From positions 19,540,369-19,604,368 of the forward strand of contig OY811971.1 in NCBI GenBank assembly GCA_963681505.1: a DNA stretch of 64,000 nucleotides, in the 5' to 3' direction. Position 1 is the stretch's first letter, and every line of letters begins with the position of its first letter. The translations under genes were made by a program, and so were the position numbers. Of this stretch, positions 21,421 to 33,245 are shown one piece after another. The stretch comes from Eunapius fragilis (Eukaryota; Porifera; Demospongiae; Spongillida; Spongillidae). The notes under the pieces were generated by a model that was not told the origin of the DNA, searched no databases, and saw only the letters and a program-made list of their open reading frames with translations.

Positions 21421-23190
21421 CTTGAAGAAACAGCTTTTAAAATATCAGTAGATCACTCCAGCACCTGAGAGATGGACGCGACCACATTGATTAGTGTTAC
21501 TTTATCTGTAGCACTCTTACGATGACCTCGTTGATATTCCAGTGCATGCTTAGACTCCCCTATCGTATTGTTTTGCCAGGTGACTAGATACTATACAAAA
21601 GTGCACAAAGTACATTTTATTACAAGCACAGACACACATATAGACACAAGATGCCACTTGCCCAGTTGCGATATCATCGTGCTGCGTCATGTAGTAAGTG
21701 CATGATATCAATGGAAAAACTATATGTTCATGTTAGACATACCGTTGGGTGACTTTATCTGTAGTACTCTTTCAATGGCGCGCCTCGTTGATATTCCAGT
21801 GTATGCTTAGACTCCCCTTATCGCACTCTTTTTGTCCAGCGACTATCTACCAGTACCGTTGCCTTCTAGCAGCCCATTTCTTTTCTTGCTCTGCTTGATG
21901 CTTTTCGCGTTCAGTGGTTTGTTTCTTTTCTGGCTCTCTGTTCAACATGTAGGCCGATTATATTCTGTTATGTAGGGTTGTAGACCATATACGTTAAATT
22001 ACATCACTTGCTATTGTTTGGTTATGACAATATTCTCCTTGTGGCAGCAGTCCTGTCTGACACGAATAACGCTTAGTATGGCTCAAATCGTATTTGGTAC
22101 TATAGTCTAACTACCAATTTATAGCTTCGAGACTATTTTATCACAGTAGGCACTCGTGCAGCCAATTCTAAAGCTATTGGTGAAATTTTCATTCTTTAAC
22201 AGTGTAGCGAAACTTCCGATAACATAAATGAAGCTTCTATAAGTTTATCCCTCGACTAACGGTTTATTTGAGGAACAACTTCATATCGACTGAAGCTACA
22301 GGCATGTCGTGTATGTTGTACCTAAGCCCAGATGCGCAAACACACACACAGGTGACGATGACTCTTTGTACAGAACATGAGCTCTTCCTCACCTGACATC
22401 TACAGCTGCACATTCACATCCACCCCTTACCATCTTTATCGATCTACATGCTTACATGTCTGCTGCGTGCACAACACATGCATGTAGGCTACGCCTCCAT
22501 ATTCTGCTGGGAGCATATTTTCTGTCTAATTCGTTCCTCAAACGACAGAAAATTGGATATCTGTTCTTTTGGAATGGCAAGGGCTCAGTGCATCGAGTGG
22601 AGCATTCGTACATATTTCTTTCATGTTCATCTGGCAATGGCTGGCTCATCTGTAACATCATGCAGGTTTGAGAAACCTGTCTTACTGAAACTCCAAAAAT
22701 GTGTCCTTTGTACTTCCTCTCTTCTGCCGTTTTTTTTGTATGTAACCTAATGTAATCTACTCGTAGCTGCTCATATGTTGGCAGTATGTATACATAGTGT
22801 AACAATGGTATCGGGAATACACATAACAGGACCACATGCCTGGATCAAGAGTGCCTAGCACATGAACATGCCTACATATAAAAAATTGGTGCGGATAAGT
22901 GTTCTGGAATGTTCAATCATTCACTTATTCATTAATACCTTGTAGGTGACAAGACATGCAACTGTTACACACCTTCCCCCTGTCGCTGTTTACTTTGTCT
23001 ATGTAAATCCAGCTTGGTACCTGTCAGTTCGGTGCCAGTTCCTTGCTGTATTGATTTTGGAGTTCAAGAGTTCAACATCTCCTGTGGCTACATCTTCACA
23101 CATAATTTCCATCTCCTGAGGTGCCTCTTGTACAACTGGTTCCAATGTATCATTTAAGATAGAAACCCAACATTGTTGGTGTTACATAGG
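21421..23190. repeat. Element mosaic, copy 1 of a unit repeated at 58690-61440
   Basis: GATCACTCCAGCACCTGAGA, ATTCCAGTGCATGCTTAGACTCCCC, CATACCGTTGG and the 22380-22740 block (ACGACAGAAAATTGGATATC) recur in the same order at 58690-60660. Segment 22744-23090 (GTAACCTAATGTAATCTACTCG to CTGTATTGATTTTGGAGTTC) occurs six times in the window: here, 25790, 26855, 27755, 60665 and 61125. The ORFs across 22448-22835 are not preserved between copies, so no protein is called. Confidence 0.8.
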
Positions 23191-23740
23191 GATTGTATCA
23201 TAAGAATTCAAATACTCTACAATCCCTAAAATAAACACCTGGATTTTCAAATGGGTCTTGGTCGTAGGAATCAAATGGTGCTGGGATCATGTTCATTACG
23301 TATGATGGTACACTTTGTCCAAGTATGATCTGAGGGGTTTGAGAATCCAGATTATCATAATGAGCATCCAAATAGGTTACAATGCCCTTCATTGGGTGGA
23401 ATCTTTGCTGCTGTGAATGGAAAATAGTGCCTTGGTTTCACAAGGAAACGTGTTGTATTTTTAAGAAGTTGCTTTGGAGTTTATTTCTTTTTCCCACCAT
23501 GTTCCTTCTGCAATACAGGTTTCAACTCTGGCTTGTTGGTGAGCAAAGTGTGAATTGCACACATCTTTTCCAGCTGCAGCTTCATTGTGATAATCAGCAA
23601 CAAGTATGCCCCCATGCATTAGCAACTTGATATAAGTACATTTTGGTGACCCTGCCAGCCAAATTCTTCCCTTAGGAAGATAACATTTTTGAGATGTCTT
23701 GAACAGAGACAGCAAACGGAACAATGTTTGAAGCATCTCT
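23191..23740 (-). pseudogene. Decayed element-encoded protein, copy 1
   Basis: Minus frames, which differ by exon, encode GRIWLAGSPKCTYIKLLMHG, YHNEAAAGKDVCNSHFAHQQ, ARVETCIAEGTW, and after a CCATTCACAG acceptor MKGIVTYLDAHYDNLDSQTP and DPFENPGVYF. Nearly the same protein is at 61470-62002. The GKDVCxxHFxHQQ stretch belongs to a widespread group of uncharacterised, probably transposon-derived animal proteins; I cannot name it further. Frames shift between pieces, so it is not intact. Confidence 0.5.
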
Positions 23741-23819
23741 GGAGCTCAGGTTGAGCGTTAAATGTTCAACAATACAGTCGCCCTTTGTGGTCACTGTATG
23801 AGCCTTTTGTGGCTTTTGA

Positions 23820-24660
23820 GGTCACCCACGCTTGCCTGTACTCTTGCTTGGCTTCCTCTTGCTGCGGCATACTATGTATGTGTGACCTTTCTTGCCACAG
23901 TTGAAACATTCTGCGACTATAAACTTGCATGCCGTCGCCAAGTGTCTTCCTCTACACCTGAAGCATTTAACGGGGTCTTCATTCACTCCTCTACGCCGCC
24001 TTCCTACCACGTTGACTGGAACACTAACCGGGACAGCGGCTGGCGACGGCTGTAGATCCACAGAACCGCGCTCTGCTGTCTCCAGCACTTGGGCTATCTC
24101 TAGAGTCTTTTTCAGCGTCAGGTTTGGTTCCGCTAGGAATATTGGGGTCGTTCACTCCTATGACAATTCGGTCACGTAGCATATCCTCCAGGCTGTTCTG
24201 AAAGTCGCATTTTTTCGCCAGTAGCCGTAGTTCCGATAGGAATGTTGCTACGTTTTCACCTGGTTGCCAGATCCTTACGTTGAATTAGTATCTCTGAACA
24301 GTAATGGCTGGAACGGGATCGAAATGTTTCGACATGATCTCTACAAGCTGCTGGAAGGTCTTGTATGTAGGCTTTGCTGGAGCGATAAGACTTTTTATCA
24401 GCTTGTATGCTTGTGCACCGCAACCGCTGAGCAAGATTGCTCTGTTTTCCAGCGTCGTACACTCCATTTGCAATGAACTATTGGTCGAGGCATTCCGTGT
24501 AAGCCACCCAATCTTCTGTCGCGCTGTCAAACTGCACAATCCAGCCGTGAATAGCCATCTCTTCCTTCGACTCACCACGTGCCTTGGTCCATTTCCAATA
24601 ACATCTTCTCTCTTCTCTCCTTCGCTATCACCTTCTTTAGCAATGTCCTTGGTCTTCTAA
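23820..24660 (-). pseudogene. Ty3/gypsy gag-like region, broken
   Basis: Minus frames show a capsid-type segment (ILLSGCGAQAYKLIKSL; HFDPVPAITVQRY) at 24500-24290, RIWQPGENVATFLSELRLLA at 24265-24205, and two zinc knuckles near 23990-23890: CFRCRGRHLATAC with one residue missing between Cys and His, and CFNCGKKGHTYIVC of CX2CX4HX4C type. Gag packages element RNA in cytoplasmic particles. At least two stops and two frameshifts separate these pieces. No pol gene follows on this strand. The upstream 80 bp recur at 63908-64000. Confidence 0.75.
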
Positions 24661-25214
24661 TCACTGTCTTCGGCCAACTCTCCTCCAATCGAAGTCATAT
24701 CCAGTTTATTGTGTAGATGTTTTTCTAACTGCACTCCATGTTCGCCACAACAGCTAGATGTACGCAGGCGAATTAATATATATATATATAGACTACCAAT
24801 GCGAGGAAGCATCGTAAGGTCAATTAAGGACCGGTTCAGCTATTGCACAACTGACTTTAAATAATGCAACTTCCAGTACCCCCTAACCAGCTTAGTAACC
24901 TTTTGACTGATGTGGCAGACGAATTTGAGATCGAACACCACATGTGCTATAATTGTTCCTGACTTCACTTCACAAAAAAAAAAAAAAACGCATCTAATAA
25001 TACCACAATGTTCATTTTAATCACGTGTTTTAGCAGATTATTTCTTTCAATCGGTCTGCGCTTACGAATAGCTAGGTGTACATTGATGCTACCCACACTC
25101 CCTGTAGTTGTTACTGTAAAAGGGGGCTCCTTGAACCAGGCCCTGCCCACTCTGTCAAGTAGAGCCTTCCATTAACCAAGTTGTGACTGTCATAAAAAGA
25201 AAACATTAACCACA
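24661..25214. other. No gene; short TA run at 24777-24791
   Basis: Holds a TATATATATA run and an A-rich stretch at 24975-24988. A 61-codon minus ORF is unsupported. Confidence 0.4.
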
Positions 25215-28200
25215 CCTAGTAAGTCTCCTGATATACCAGCTTCCTTTGTACGTTATGTCCTCTTCTCCTCCTCCCCTTATCTTCGTTGTTGGGATTCAAG
25301 GAAAGAAAGAGAACAAGGTTATTAGAAATGGAGACAGAATGTTATGTTTAGCACATGACGGAACCAATAATTGTATGTTTATGCAGGCAATAACCAAACC
25401 CAAGATCAGGATCACTCAAGGCTTGCAGATTTTCTCATCCAGTCACAACTGATCTCAAGTCAAGCCTAAAGCATTTGACTTTTTGATGCTCAATTCCCTC
25501 AACTTTTCAGAAGCAGGAGTCAGCTGCTCATGTGACTGAGATCAGGAAGCACAGCAACAATGATGGCAAATGTAGAGTTCTAGGTTGGGTTTGTATCACT
25601 TTTGTGGAGACCTACGGTGCGTGGGGTAAAAAATCTGTGAAGAGTTCTGCTCCATTGTCATCTAGGCTGCTGCTCTAAGCCAATGTCAGTCATCATTTGT
25701 GACCTGCAATAGTGGTCTGAATAAAGTTTCTGTAAAGTGCAGTTTTACTTGAACAAGTAGATTACCTAATCTTCTGCCGTTTTTTTAATGTAACCTAATG
25801 TAATCTACTCGTAGCTGCTCATATGTTGGCAGTATGTATACATAGTGTAACAATGGTATCGGGAATACACATAACAGGACCACATGCCTGGACCAAGAGT
25901 GCCTAGCACATAGCACATGACCATGCCTACATATAAAAAAAAAAAGGTGCGGATAAGTGTTCTGGAATGTTCAATCATTCACGTATTCATTAATACCTTG
26001 TAGGTGACAAGACATGCAACTCTTAGATAACCTTCTCCCTGTAGCTGTTTACTTTGTCTATGTAAATCCAGCTTGGTACCTGTCAGTTCGGTGCCAGTTC
26101 CTTGCTGTATTGATTTTGGAGTTCATGAGTTCAAGATAACATTTTTGAGATGTCTAATTCTTAGATACTCAAAATGGCAATAAAAGCATTGCTCTTTTCT
26201 TGTCCTTTGCGCTCTTCCTCCATTTTCGTCGTTGGTGGGATTTAGGGAAAGAAAGAGAACAAGATTATTAGAAATAGAGACAGAGTTTTATGTTTAGCAC
26301 ATGACGGAACCAATAATTGTATGTTTATGCAGGTAATAACCAAACACCCGTGCCCGGTCCTCAAGTATTGGGGCCTCATGGCACTGTATTGCTCCTGTCC
26401 TGCAGTGTCGAAGATGTCCAGGACACAAGTCTCACCATCGATAACAACCTGCTTCTTATAAGAGTCTTCAAGATCAGGATCACTCAAGGCTTGCAGATTT
26501 TCTTGTCCAGTCACAACCGATCACAAGTCAAGCCTAAAGCATTTGACTTTTGATGCTCAATTCCCTCAACTTTTCAGAAGCAGGAGTCAGCTGCTCAGGT
26601 GACTGAGATCAGGAAGCACAGCAACAATGATGGCAAATGTAGAGTTCTAGGTTGGGTTTGTATCACTTTTGTGGAGACCTACGGTGTGTGGGGTAAAAAG
26701 GCTGTGAAGAGTTCTGCTCCATTGTCATCTAGGCTGCTGCTCTAAGCCAATGTCAGTCATCATTTGTGACCTGCAATAGTGGTCTGAATAAAGCTTCTGT
26801 AAAGTGCAATTTTACTTAAACAAGTAGATTACCTAATCTTCTGCTGTTTTTTAAATGTAACCTAATATAATCTACTCGTAGCTGCTCATATGTTGGCAGT
26901 ATGTATACGTAGTGTAACAATGATATCAGCAATTCACATAACAGGACCACATGCCTGGATCAAGAGTGCCTAGCACATGACCATGCCTACACCTAAAAAA
27001 TAGGTGCGGATAAGTGTTCTGGAATGTTCAATCATTCACGTATTCATTAATACCTTGTAGGTGACAAGACATACAACTCTTAGATAACCTTCTCCCTGTA
27101 GCTGTTTACTTTGTCTATGTAAATCCAGCTTGGTACCTGTCAGTTCGGTGCCAGTTCCTTGCTGTATTGATTTTGGAGTTCATGAGTTCAACATCTCCTG
27201 TGACTACATAGGAAGATAACATTTTTGAGATGTCTTATTCTTAGATACTCAAAATGGCAAAAAAAGCATTGCTCTTTTCATGTCCTTTGCGCTCTTCCTC
27301 CATTTTCGTAGGCTGGTGGGATTTAGGGAAAGAAAGAGAACAAGATTATTAGAAATAGAGACAGTTTTATGTTTAGCATATGGCAGAACCAATAATTGTA
27401 TGTTTATGCAGGCAATAACCAAACCCAAGATCAGGATCACTCAAGGCTTGCAGACTTTCTTGTCCAGTCACAACTGATCACAAGTCAAGCAGGAGTCCGC
27501 TGCTCAGGTGACTGAGATTAGGAAGCACAGCAACAATGATGGCAAATGTAGAGTTCAAGGTTGGGTTTGTATCACTTTTGTGGAGACCTACGGTGTGTGG
27601 GGTAAAAAGGCTGTGAAGAGTTCTGCTCCATTGTCATCTAGGCTGCTGCTCTAAGCCAATGTCAGTCATCATTTGCGACCTGCAATAATAAAGCTTCTGT
27701 AAAGTGCAGTTTTACTTAAACAAGTAGATTACCTAATCTTCTGCGGTTTTTAATGTGACCTAATGTAATCTACTCGTAGCCGCTCATATGTTGGCAGTAT
27801 GTATACATAGTGTAACAATGGTATCGGGAATACACATAACAGGACCACATGCCTGGATCAAGAGTGCCTAGCACATGAACATGCCTACATATAAAAAATA
27901 GGTGCGGATAAATGTTCTGGAATGTTCAATCATTCACCTATTCATTAATACCTTGTAGGTGACAAGACATGCAACTGTTACACACCTCCCTGTACCTTTT
28001 TACTTTGTCTATGTAAATCCAGCTAGGTACTTGTCAGTTCGGTGCCAGTTCCTTGCTGTATTGATTTTGGAGTTCATGAGTTCAACATCTCCTGTGTCTA
28101 CATAGGAAGATAACATTTTTGAGATGTCTAATTACTCTCTTACTTAGATACTCAAGATGGCAAAAAAAGCATTGCTCTTTTCATGTGCTTTACACTCTAC

Positions 28201-28313
28201 CTCCATTTTCGTACGCTGGTGGGATTTAGGGAAAGAAAAAGAACAAGATTATTAGAAATAGAGACAGAGTTTTATGTTTAGCATATGACGGAACCAATAA
28301 TTGTATGTTTATG
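25215..28313. repeat. Tandem ~0.9-1.1-kb repeat unit, about 3.3 copies, split by the Ginger element
   Basis: The word GATAACATTTTTGAGATGTC marks unit starts at 26135, 27215 and 28109; each unit holds GGGAAAGAAAGAGAACAAG, GAACCAATAATTGTATGTTTATGCAGG, GATCAGGATCACTCAAGGC and CAGCAACAATGATGGCAAATG, then the six-copy segment also seen at 22744. The fourth unit is interrupted at 28314 and resumes at 32181-32515. An inverted partial copy lies at 40200-40520. No intact gene is encoded. Confidence 0.9.
26345..26492 (-). pseudogene. Ras GTPase exon fragment
   Basis: The minus frame reads [45 protein letters not shown]. This is the Ras effector region (DPTIEDSY type), the switch-II DTAGQE motif and the start of the next strand. 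It lies in only one of the tandem units; the other units have DPDL joined directly to the following GGTTTGGTTATTGCC. So either the exon was lost from the others or kept here. No G1 P-loop or NKxD exons occur nearby, so it cannot make a GTPase. Confidence 0.85.
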
Positions 28314-28317
28314 CAGG

Positions 28318-28412
28318 TGTCAGGTAGAAATGGGGACCCCGTAGAATTGGGGATCCCGCGTCCCCAATTCTACGTAGAACTGGGGACCCTTGCGTAGGTA
28401 TGGGGACCCTTA
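28318..28412. repeat. Ginger left terminal and subterminal inverted repeats
   Basis: TGTCAGGTAGAA followed by GGGGACCC/GGGGATCCC/GTCCCC words. It pairs with 32017-32180, which is richer in the same words. Confidence 0.85.
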
Positions 28413-28457
28413 TAAATTTACATCATACAGTTCTAGTAAGCACGTGGCAGCACTCAT

Positions 28458-30175
28458 ATGGCGAGTGACGAAGAGAAAAAAGACGGGCGGTTTTCCTTTG
28501 AAGAGATACACTAATACCTTTTACAAAGCGTGTATCCTTCTGAACTTTCGAAATCGGACAAGCAAGCGTTACGAAAGAGGGCCAAATTATTTTTCGCCGT
28601 AAAAGGCGCTGACTTATACTACACGCATCGAGGTGAGAATCGAAACCACGTTGTTCAGTCTCAAGCATGTAACATCAGATTGCTTCTCTTTTGTGCACAA
28701 CAAATAGACGATGGTTGTCACAACGCTGCTTGACTTGTTGTAGAGAATATAGATCAGCGGCAGAGGATTGTCTCCTTAACCCATGACGATGGTCACTTCG
28801 GAGTTAATAGGACAAATAGTACTATAACATCGAAATACTACTGGCCTGGGCTGTATACAGATGTAAAATCATACGTACGATTGTGACCATGTATTGTAAA
28901 CATAGGCTTAAGTATGTATTGCTTTTATTAGGTGAACTCGTGCGACCGTTGTCAGAGAAATAACAAAAAGCTTGACGCTTCAGCTGGAGTTCTACATCCT
29001 ATTCCTGTTAAAGCTCAAATTTGGCACCAAGTGGGGATGGATTTAATTGGTCCGTTACCTGAAACGTCACCTGGTAATAAGTATATTATCATCTTGACTG
29101 ATTTCTTCTCAAAATGGGCAGAAGCAACAGCTCTTCAAGACAAGACAGCAGTTAGTGTGGCTAGATTTATGTACTCAGTAAGATAAAGTAGTAAACTAAA
29201 TTGCTATATACATCATATCACTAAAATGTAGGTAATATGCCGCTTTGGAGCTCCAGAAATTGTAATAACTGATCAAGGTAGAGAATTTGTCAATGAGATA
29301 ACGAGAGAACTCTTTTTGATTACTAAGACTGAACACAGACTATGTAGTGCCTACCATCCACAGGTATTTATTTTTAATGCTTTTTCATTATGAAAATTAC
29401 TATTTGCTTTGTTTCCCAGACTAATGGTCTTACAGAACGTTTTAATCAGACCCTGTCTCGGTGCTTGTCAAAGATGGTGGATCAAGATCAGAAGAATTGG
29501 GATTTAAAGATTGAAACAGTTCTGATGGGCTACAGGGCATGTATTCTCCGTATTTTTTGCTATTTCAAAAAGAGATGCGTCTTCCTATTGACAATGAAAT
29601 TATACCAAATGAGGAGTCACATATTCACATGGAGAATGACCTCGAATTTTCAGTTGAAGCCCTTTTAAAGACAAGGGAGAAACTTTTTGAAGCCACTAGT
29701 TCATCCATACTGCTAGCCCAATCAGAACAGAAGGAATTGTATGATCGAAAACACATGCCAAATGTACTGCAGATTGGTACAAAAGTCTTGAAAGAGAACA
29801 CTCGTCGAAAACAACGCAAAGGGGGTATAAAATTGATGATCGTTGGCTTGGCCCATATACTATTAACAGATATATTGGCAAAGGTGTGTATGAGTTAAAA
29901 GATAAGAAAGGAACAGTTTTAAAGACAAAAGTTAATATTAAAAGGTTAAAAGTTTACAAATGTTCATCTGAACAGAATGATTTGCATGCAATGATGAATA
30001 AAGAAGCAGATGCTAAAAATGATGACAATGATGAAGCAGAAACAGATTCTAGAAATGAAGTGAGTGAAGAAATCGGTGATAAAGGTGAAGAGAATGAAGG
30101 TGTTAAAGCTAAAAGTGAAGAGAATGAAGGAGCCAGTGATAAAAGTGAAAAGAATGTATGTGCAGTGTCCTAAAT
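28458..30175 (+). pseudogene. Ginger integrase (zf-H2C2, DDE core, GPY/F), broken
   Basis: ATG 28458 starts MASDEEKKDGRFSFEEIH; a TAA at 28512 breaks this frame, which then continues. A separate segment at about 28740-28865 holds a HHCC finger (HDDGHFG..YYWPG) completed after a 55-bp intron by CDRCQ at 28938. The core follows in three more exons split by ~50-bp introns: WHQVGMDLIGPLPETSPGNK with the first Asp; APEIVITDQGREFVNEITRE with the second; NGLTERFNQTLSRCLSKMVD with the Glu. A frame break near 29541 (missing residues after VLMGYRA) and another near 29822 precede a GPY/F module (WLGPYTINRYIGKGVYEL). An acidic Glu/Asn/Lys tail ends at TAA 30173. Integrase would cut and join element ends in the nucleus. 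Three lesions make it inactive as read. Confidence 0.85.
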
Positions 30176-30185
30176 GAACCATTTA

Positions 30186-31653
30186 AGTTAGATCTATGTA
30201 TGGAACAATTACATTCACTATCTCTGATACGGCTTTGGAGAACAGGGTGTTTAGAACTATTGCATACTGCAGAAGAGGATGAAGATTTTGATGTAATTTA
30301 AATTTTATAACTAGCATTTGAGTGGTGTTGTAAATTATGCTTTATTCTTTCACTGTAGCCATCACATTTGGATCTACACGAAGGAGAATTTGCACTAAGC
30401 AAAGATCTTAATGTTGCTCTTTGGATCCAGTATCGCACATGTAATGAAGCAACTTCATTACGCGAAGTGTGTGGTGGGAGTTTTGTAATCGTGAATGATG
30501 ACCTTGAGGCCGAGTTTCAGGACTTTAAAAGACAGTATTCAGGTTTGAATTACAGCTTTGTTGAGGCAGTTGAAATTTTGAGATTATGGTGGAATGCATT
30601 TGGAGACAAAGCAAAAATAAAAGCTGTTAGCATCTTTGAAAAGCACTATTTACAGATGTCTTCATTGAACTTAGACGAATTCTGCCAGTGGGTGTATCAT
30701 GTGAGGGAAAGAAGTGTCGATAAGAAAAAATCTGATATTTTAGAAGGTAAGCATGAAATTTTATTTTCTGCAATTAATTACCTCCTTACACAGCTGCAGT
30801 ATCTGCAATACCTGAAAGCAGAGTTATGCTAAATTCCCATGATCTCCAAGCTAAAGTTACTACTTCAGGATTGCCTCATTTACGCAATCAAAAAGAAAAA
30901 AAACGTCACGGAGACAATCAGCCATGGTTAAAAATAGGTAAGATAAATCTGTCCGAAAAGCACAAAGAAATTCTTATATCAGAAACTGGATGGCTTGATG
31001 ACAGCATTGTTAATGCAGCACAGTATATGCTCCAAATGCACTACAGTATTCCTGGGCTGCAAAATACCTTATTGGGCTACAGTTTGACATATGAAATCAT
31101 GAGAAAAGAATTCATACAAATACTGCATAATGGTGATAACCATTGGGTGACAGTTTCAACAGTAGGATTAGAATCATCTCACATCAGTCTTTACGACAAC
31201 CTCCACTCCCCTCTAACTAATTTTACTAAGGATCAGAAATGCGCTTTATTGTACACAGATAAACCATGTATTACTGTACAATTCAGTAATGTAGAAAGGC
31301 AATGTAATAGCTTTGACTGTGGAATACATGCTATAGCATTTGCTACAAGTTTATGCTGTGGTGAGGATGTATTGAGCATTAAGTACAACAACAAGGAGAT
31401 GAGAAAACACCTACTTAATTGCTTAGAAATGGGTAAGATCACCACATTTCCAAGCATGCAAAGAGGCAAAAGTAACCCTCTGGGAGAAGAAACATTCCCT
31501 GTATATTGCTACTGTCGAATGAGAGAAACAAGGGCTATGATAGAATGCTGTGCTTGTCAGAAGAGGTTTCATATAGAATGCGACAAATCTATATCAAAGA
31601 GAAGTTGTAAGAAGTCAGACTATATTTGGAAGTGCAAAAATTGTCAAGGCTGA
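30186..31653 (+). CDS. Ulp1-type cysteine protease with C-terminal PHD finger
   Basis: Exons about 30186-30292, 30359-30746 and 30794-31653 join in phase through introns of 66 and 47 bp. A leucine-rich acidic start leads to the C48 protease core: ILHNGDNHWVTVSTVG supplies the His, LYDNLHS the Asp, and VERQCNSFDCGIHAIAFA the oxyanion Gln and catalytic Cys. A PHD finger follows: YCYCRMRETRAMIECCACQK, FHIECD and WKCKNC. Ulp1 proteases cut SUMO or similar fusions; in Ginger elements the domain accompanies integrase, perhaps as a polyprotein. The 5' limit is uncertain: the acidic integrase tail runs directly into this region and would join with one frame change. Unlike the integrase it shows no lesion. 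Confidence 0.8.
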
Positions 31654-32016
31654 TTCAGAAAGGGTGTACATCGAACATTTACACTGTTTTATTTCTATTG
31701 TTCTTGAACCCATTTAAATGTTGAAATCAGTGAGAACATGTTTTATTTAGTTTTCTCTGTATGTTGTACTGGAATGAATATTAACACCGTGAAAGTTAAA
31801 TGTGTTTATTGTTTGAAAAACATGTAGCGTATACTCAGAGCTTATAAACACCAAAATATATCACAATTCGGAATATTTGCAGAAACAGATTCAGCTATGA
31901 GTCCATGCACGTGCCCACGTCGTTACTGATGAGCCACAACAAGAGACACGCCTGCCCTAACGTACACGTTTCAAATACCGACTAACATGCGCATATAATT
32001 AATCTGATTAAGAGGG
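31654..32016. other. Ginger 3' untranslated region
   Basis: AT-rich sequence between the TGA of the Ulp1-PHD gene and the right terminal repeats; no ORF of interest. Confidence 0.6.
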
Positions 32017-32180
32017 ATACAGGGGGGGTCCCTAATTCTACGAGATGGTCCCCAATTTTCCAGAGATTTAGGGACGGGGGGACCCCAAATCTTCGTAGAT
32101 TTAGGGCCGGGGGTCCCCAATTCTACGGAGATTTAGGGACGGGGGTCCCTAGTTCTATGGGTCCCTAATTCTACCTGACA
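32017..32180. repeat. Ginger right terminal and subterminal repeats
   Basis: Three to four copies of GATTTAGGGACGGGGGTCCC and CCCCAATTCTACG, ending CTACCTGACA; inverse of the left end. Confidence 0.85.
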
Positions 32181-32515
32181 CAGGCAATAACCAAACCCAA
32201 GATCAGGATCACTCAAGGCTTGCAGACTTTCTTGTCCAGTCACAACTGATCACATGTCAAGCCTAAAGCATTTGACTTTTTGATGCTTAATTCCCTCAAC
32301 TTTTCAGTAGCAGGAGTGTCAGCTGGTCAGGTGACTGAGATCAGGAAGCACAGCAACAATGATGGCAAATGTAGAGTTCTAGGTTTGGGTTTGTATCACT
32401 TTTGTGGAGACCTACGGTGCGTGGGGTAAAAAGGCTGTGAAGAGTTCTGCTCAGTTGTCATGTCAGTCATCATTTGTGACCTGCAATAGCGGTCTGAATA
32501 AAGTTTGTAAAGTTA
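32181..32515. repeat. Rest of the interrupted fourth tandem unit
   Basis: Starts at the duplicated CAGG and continues CAATAACCAAACCCAAGATC as in the other units, ending at AATAAAGTTTGTAAAG. Confidence 0.9.
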
Positions 32516-32592
32516 CACACATTGTGACAGTTACACACATTGTGACAGAAGGTAGAGAAAAATCAAAAGGACTCTACTCATAATGCAACACT

Positions 32593-33245
32593 AAATCTAT
32601 TGTACAATGTCTTAGGCGAAATGAAATGGTCCACAACAACTAGACCCACACTGCAGCAGTTGGACCCAGTTGAGATTCTAGCATCACCATTTGGAATACT
32701 GGATCCCTTTTTCACAGAAAAGATGTGGGAAACAATTGCTACTGAAAGCAACGTATACGCCGCACAAGCCATGTTGAAAAAACATGGCACAAATGACATG
32801 TATGAAAAGTGGACAAAGATCACAAGAGATGAAGTAAAGGCTTACATGGGTCTGTGCATTCTAATGTCCAACAACCATCTCTTGTGAAGTTGCCGTTGAC
32901 GAGGCTATGGGCTATGATTAAATTTCAGGGTTGTTCATCAATGAAGCAGTACATACATCAAGGTGTGGATGTTAGGTGATAGCAAGGTTAGTAAAAATGC
33001 ATGCATGACCAGGTGTGCACAGGTAATGATGGCTCTAACACTGAAGTTGGTCTAATGGGCAAAGTGGTTAAAGACCTAACCTCACAACTGCAAGGAGAAG
33101 ATCACCATTAATACATGGACAATTTTTTCACAAGCCTACAGCTATTGATCGACCTGCACAAAAATTGCATATGCGGATGTGGAACTGTAATAACTAACCG
33201 CATGGACGTCCATCACAACTCAAGAAGTCAAGTTAGACAACAGGT
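32593..33245 (+). pseudogene. piggyBac-type transposase remnant, N-terminal and middle part
   Basis: Frame 32600-32887 reads PVEILASPFGILDPFFTEKM, WETIATESNVYAAQAMLKKH, ITRDEVKAYMGLCILMS, the start of the DDE_Tnp_1_7 domain. After a gap, separate frames give VAVDEAM (first Asp region), MIKFQGCSSMKQY, VWMLGDSK (weak second), and GSNTEVGLMGKVVKDLTSQL, then MDNFFTSLQLLIDLHKN with the Asp of the YxDNFxxS motif. Several frame breaks and one stop occur, and a middle piece is missing. piggyBac transposases cut and paste at TTAA. The tail seems to resume at 34040 beyond a foreign insertion. Confidence 0.8.

Larger units (their letters stand above)
28318..32180 (+). mobile_element. Ginger-type DNA transposon, 3,863 bp, with 4-bp target duplication
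   Basis: Begins TGTCAGGTAGAAATGGGGAC and ends TAATTCTACCTGACA, so the ends are inverted repeats starting TGT. CAGG flanks both sides (28314-28317 and 32181-32184). Sister units at 25383 and 27413 read TTTATGCAGGCAATAACC without the insert, which fixes both ends. Inside are a zinc-finger plus DDE integrase with GPY/F region and a Ulp1 protease with PHD finger, the gene set known for Ginger1 elements, which are cut-and-paste transposons with a gypsy-type integrase. The subterminal 90-160 bp repeat GGGGACCC and CCCCAATTCTACG in both orientations. The integrase is broken, so the copy is probably not self-mobile. Confidence 0.92.

Noticed and set aside
22448..22835. 127-codon minus ORF and 100-codon plus ORF
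   Set aside because: The region is repeated at 60290-60763 and neither ORF is maintained there.
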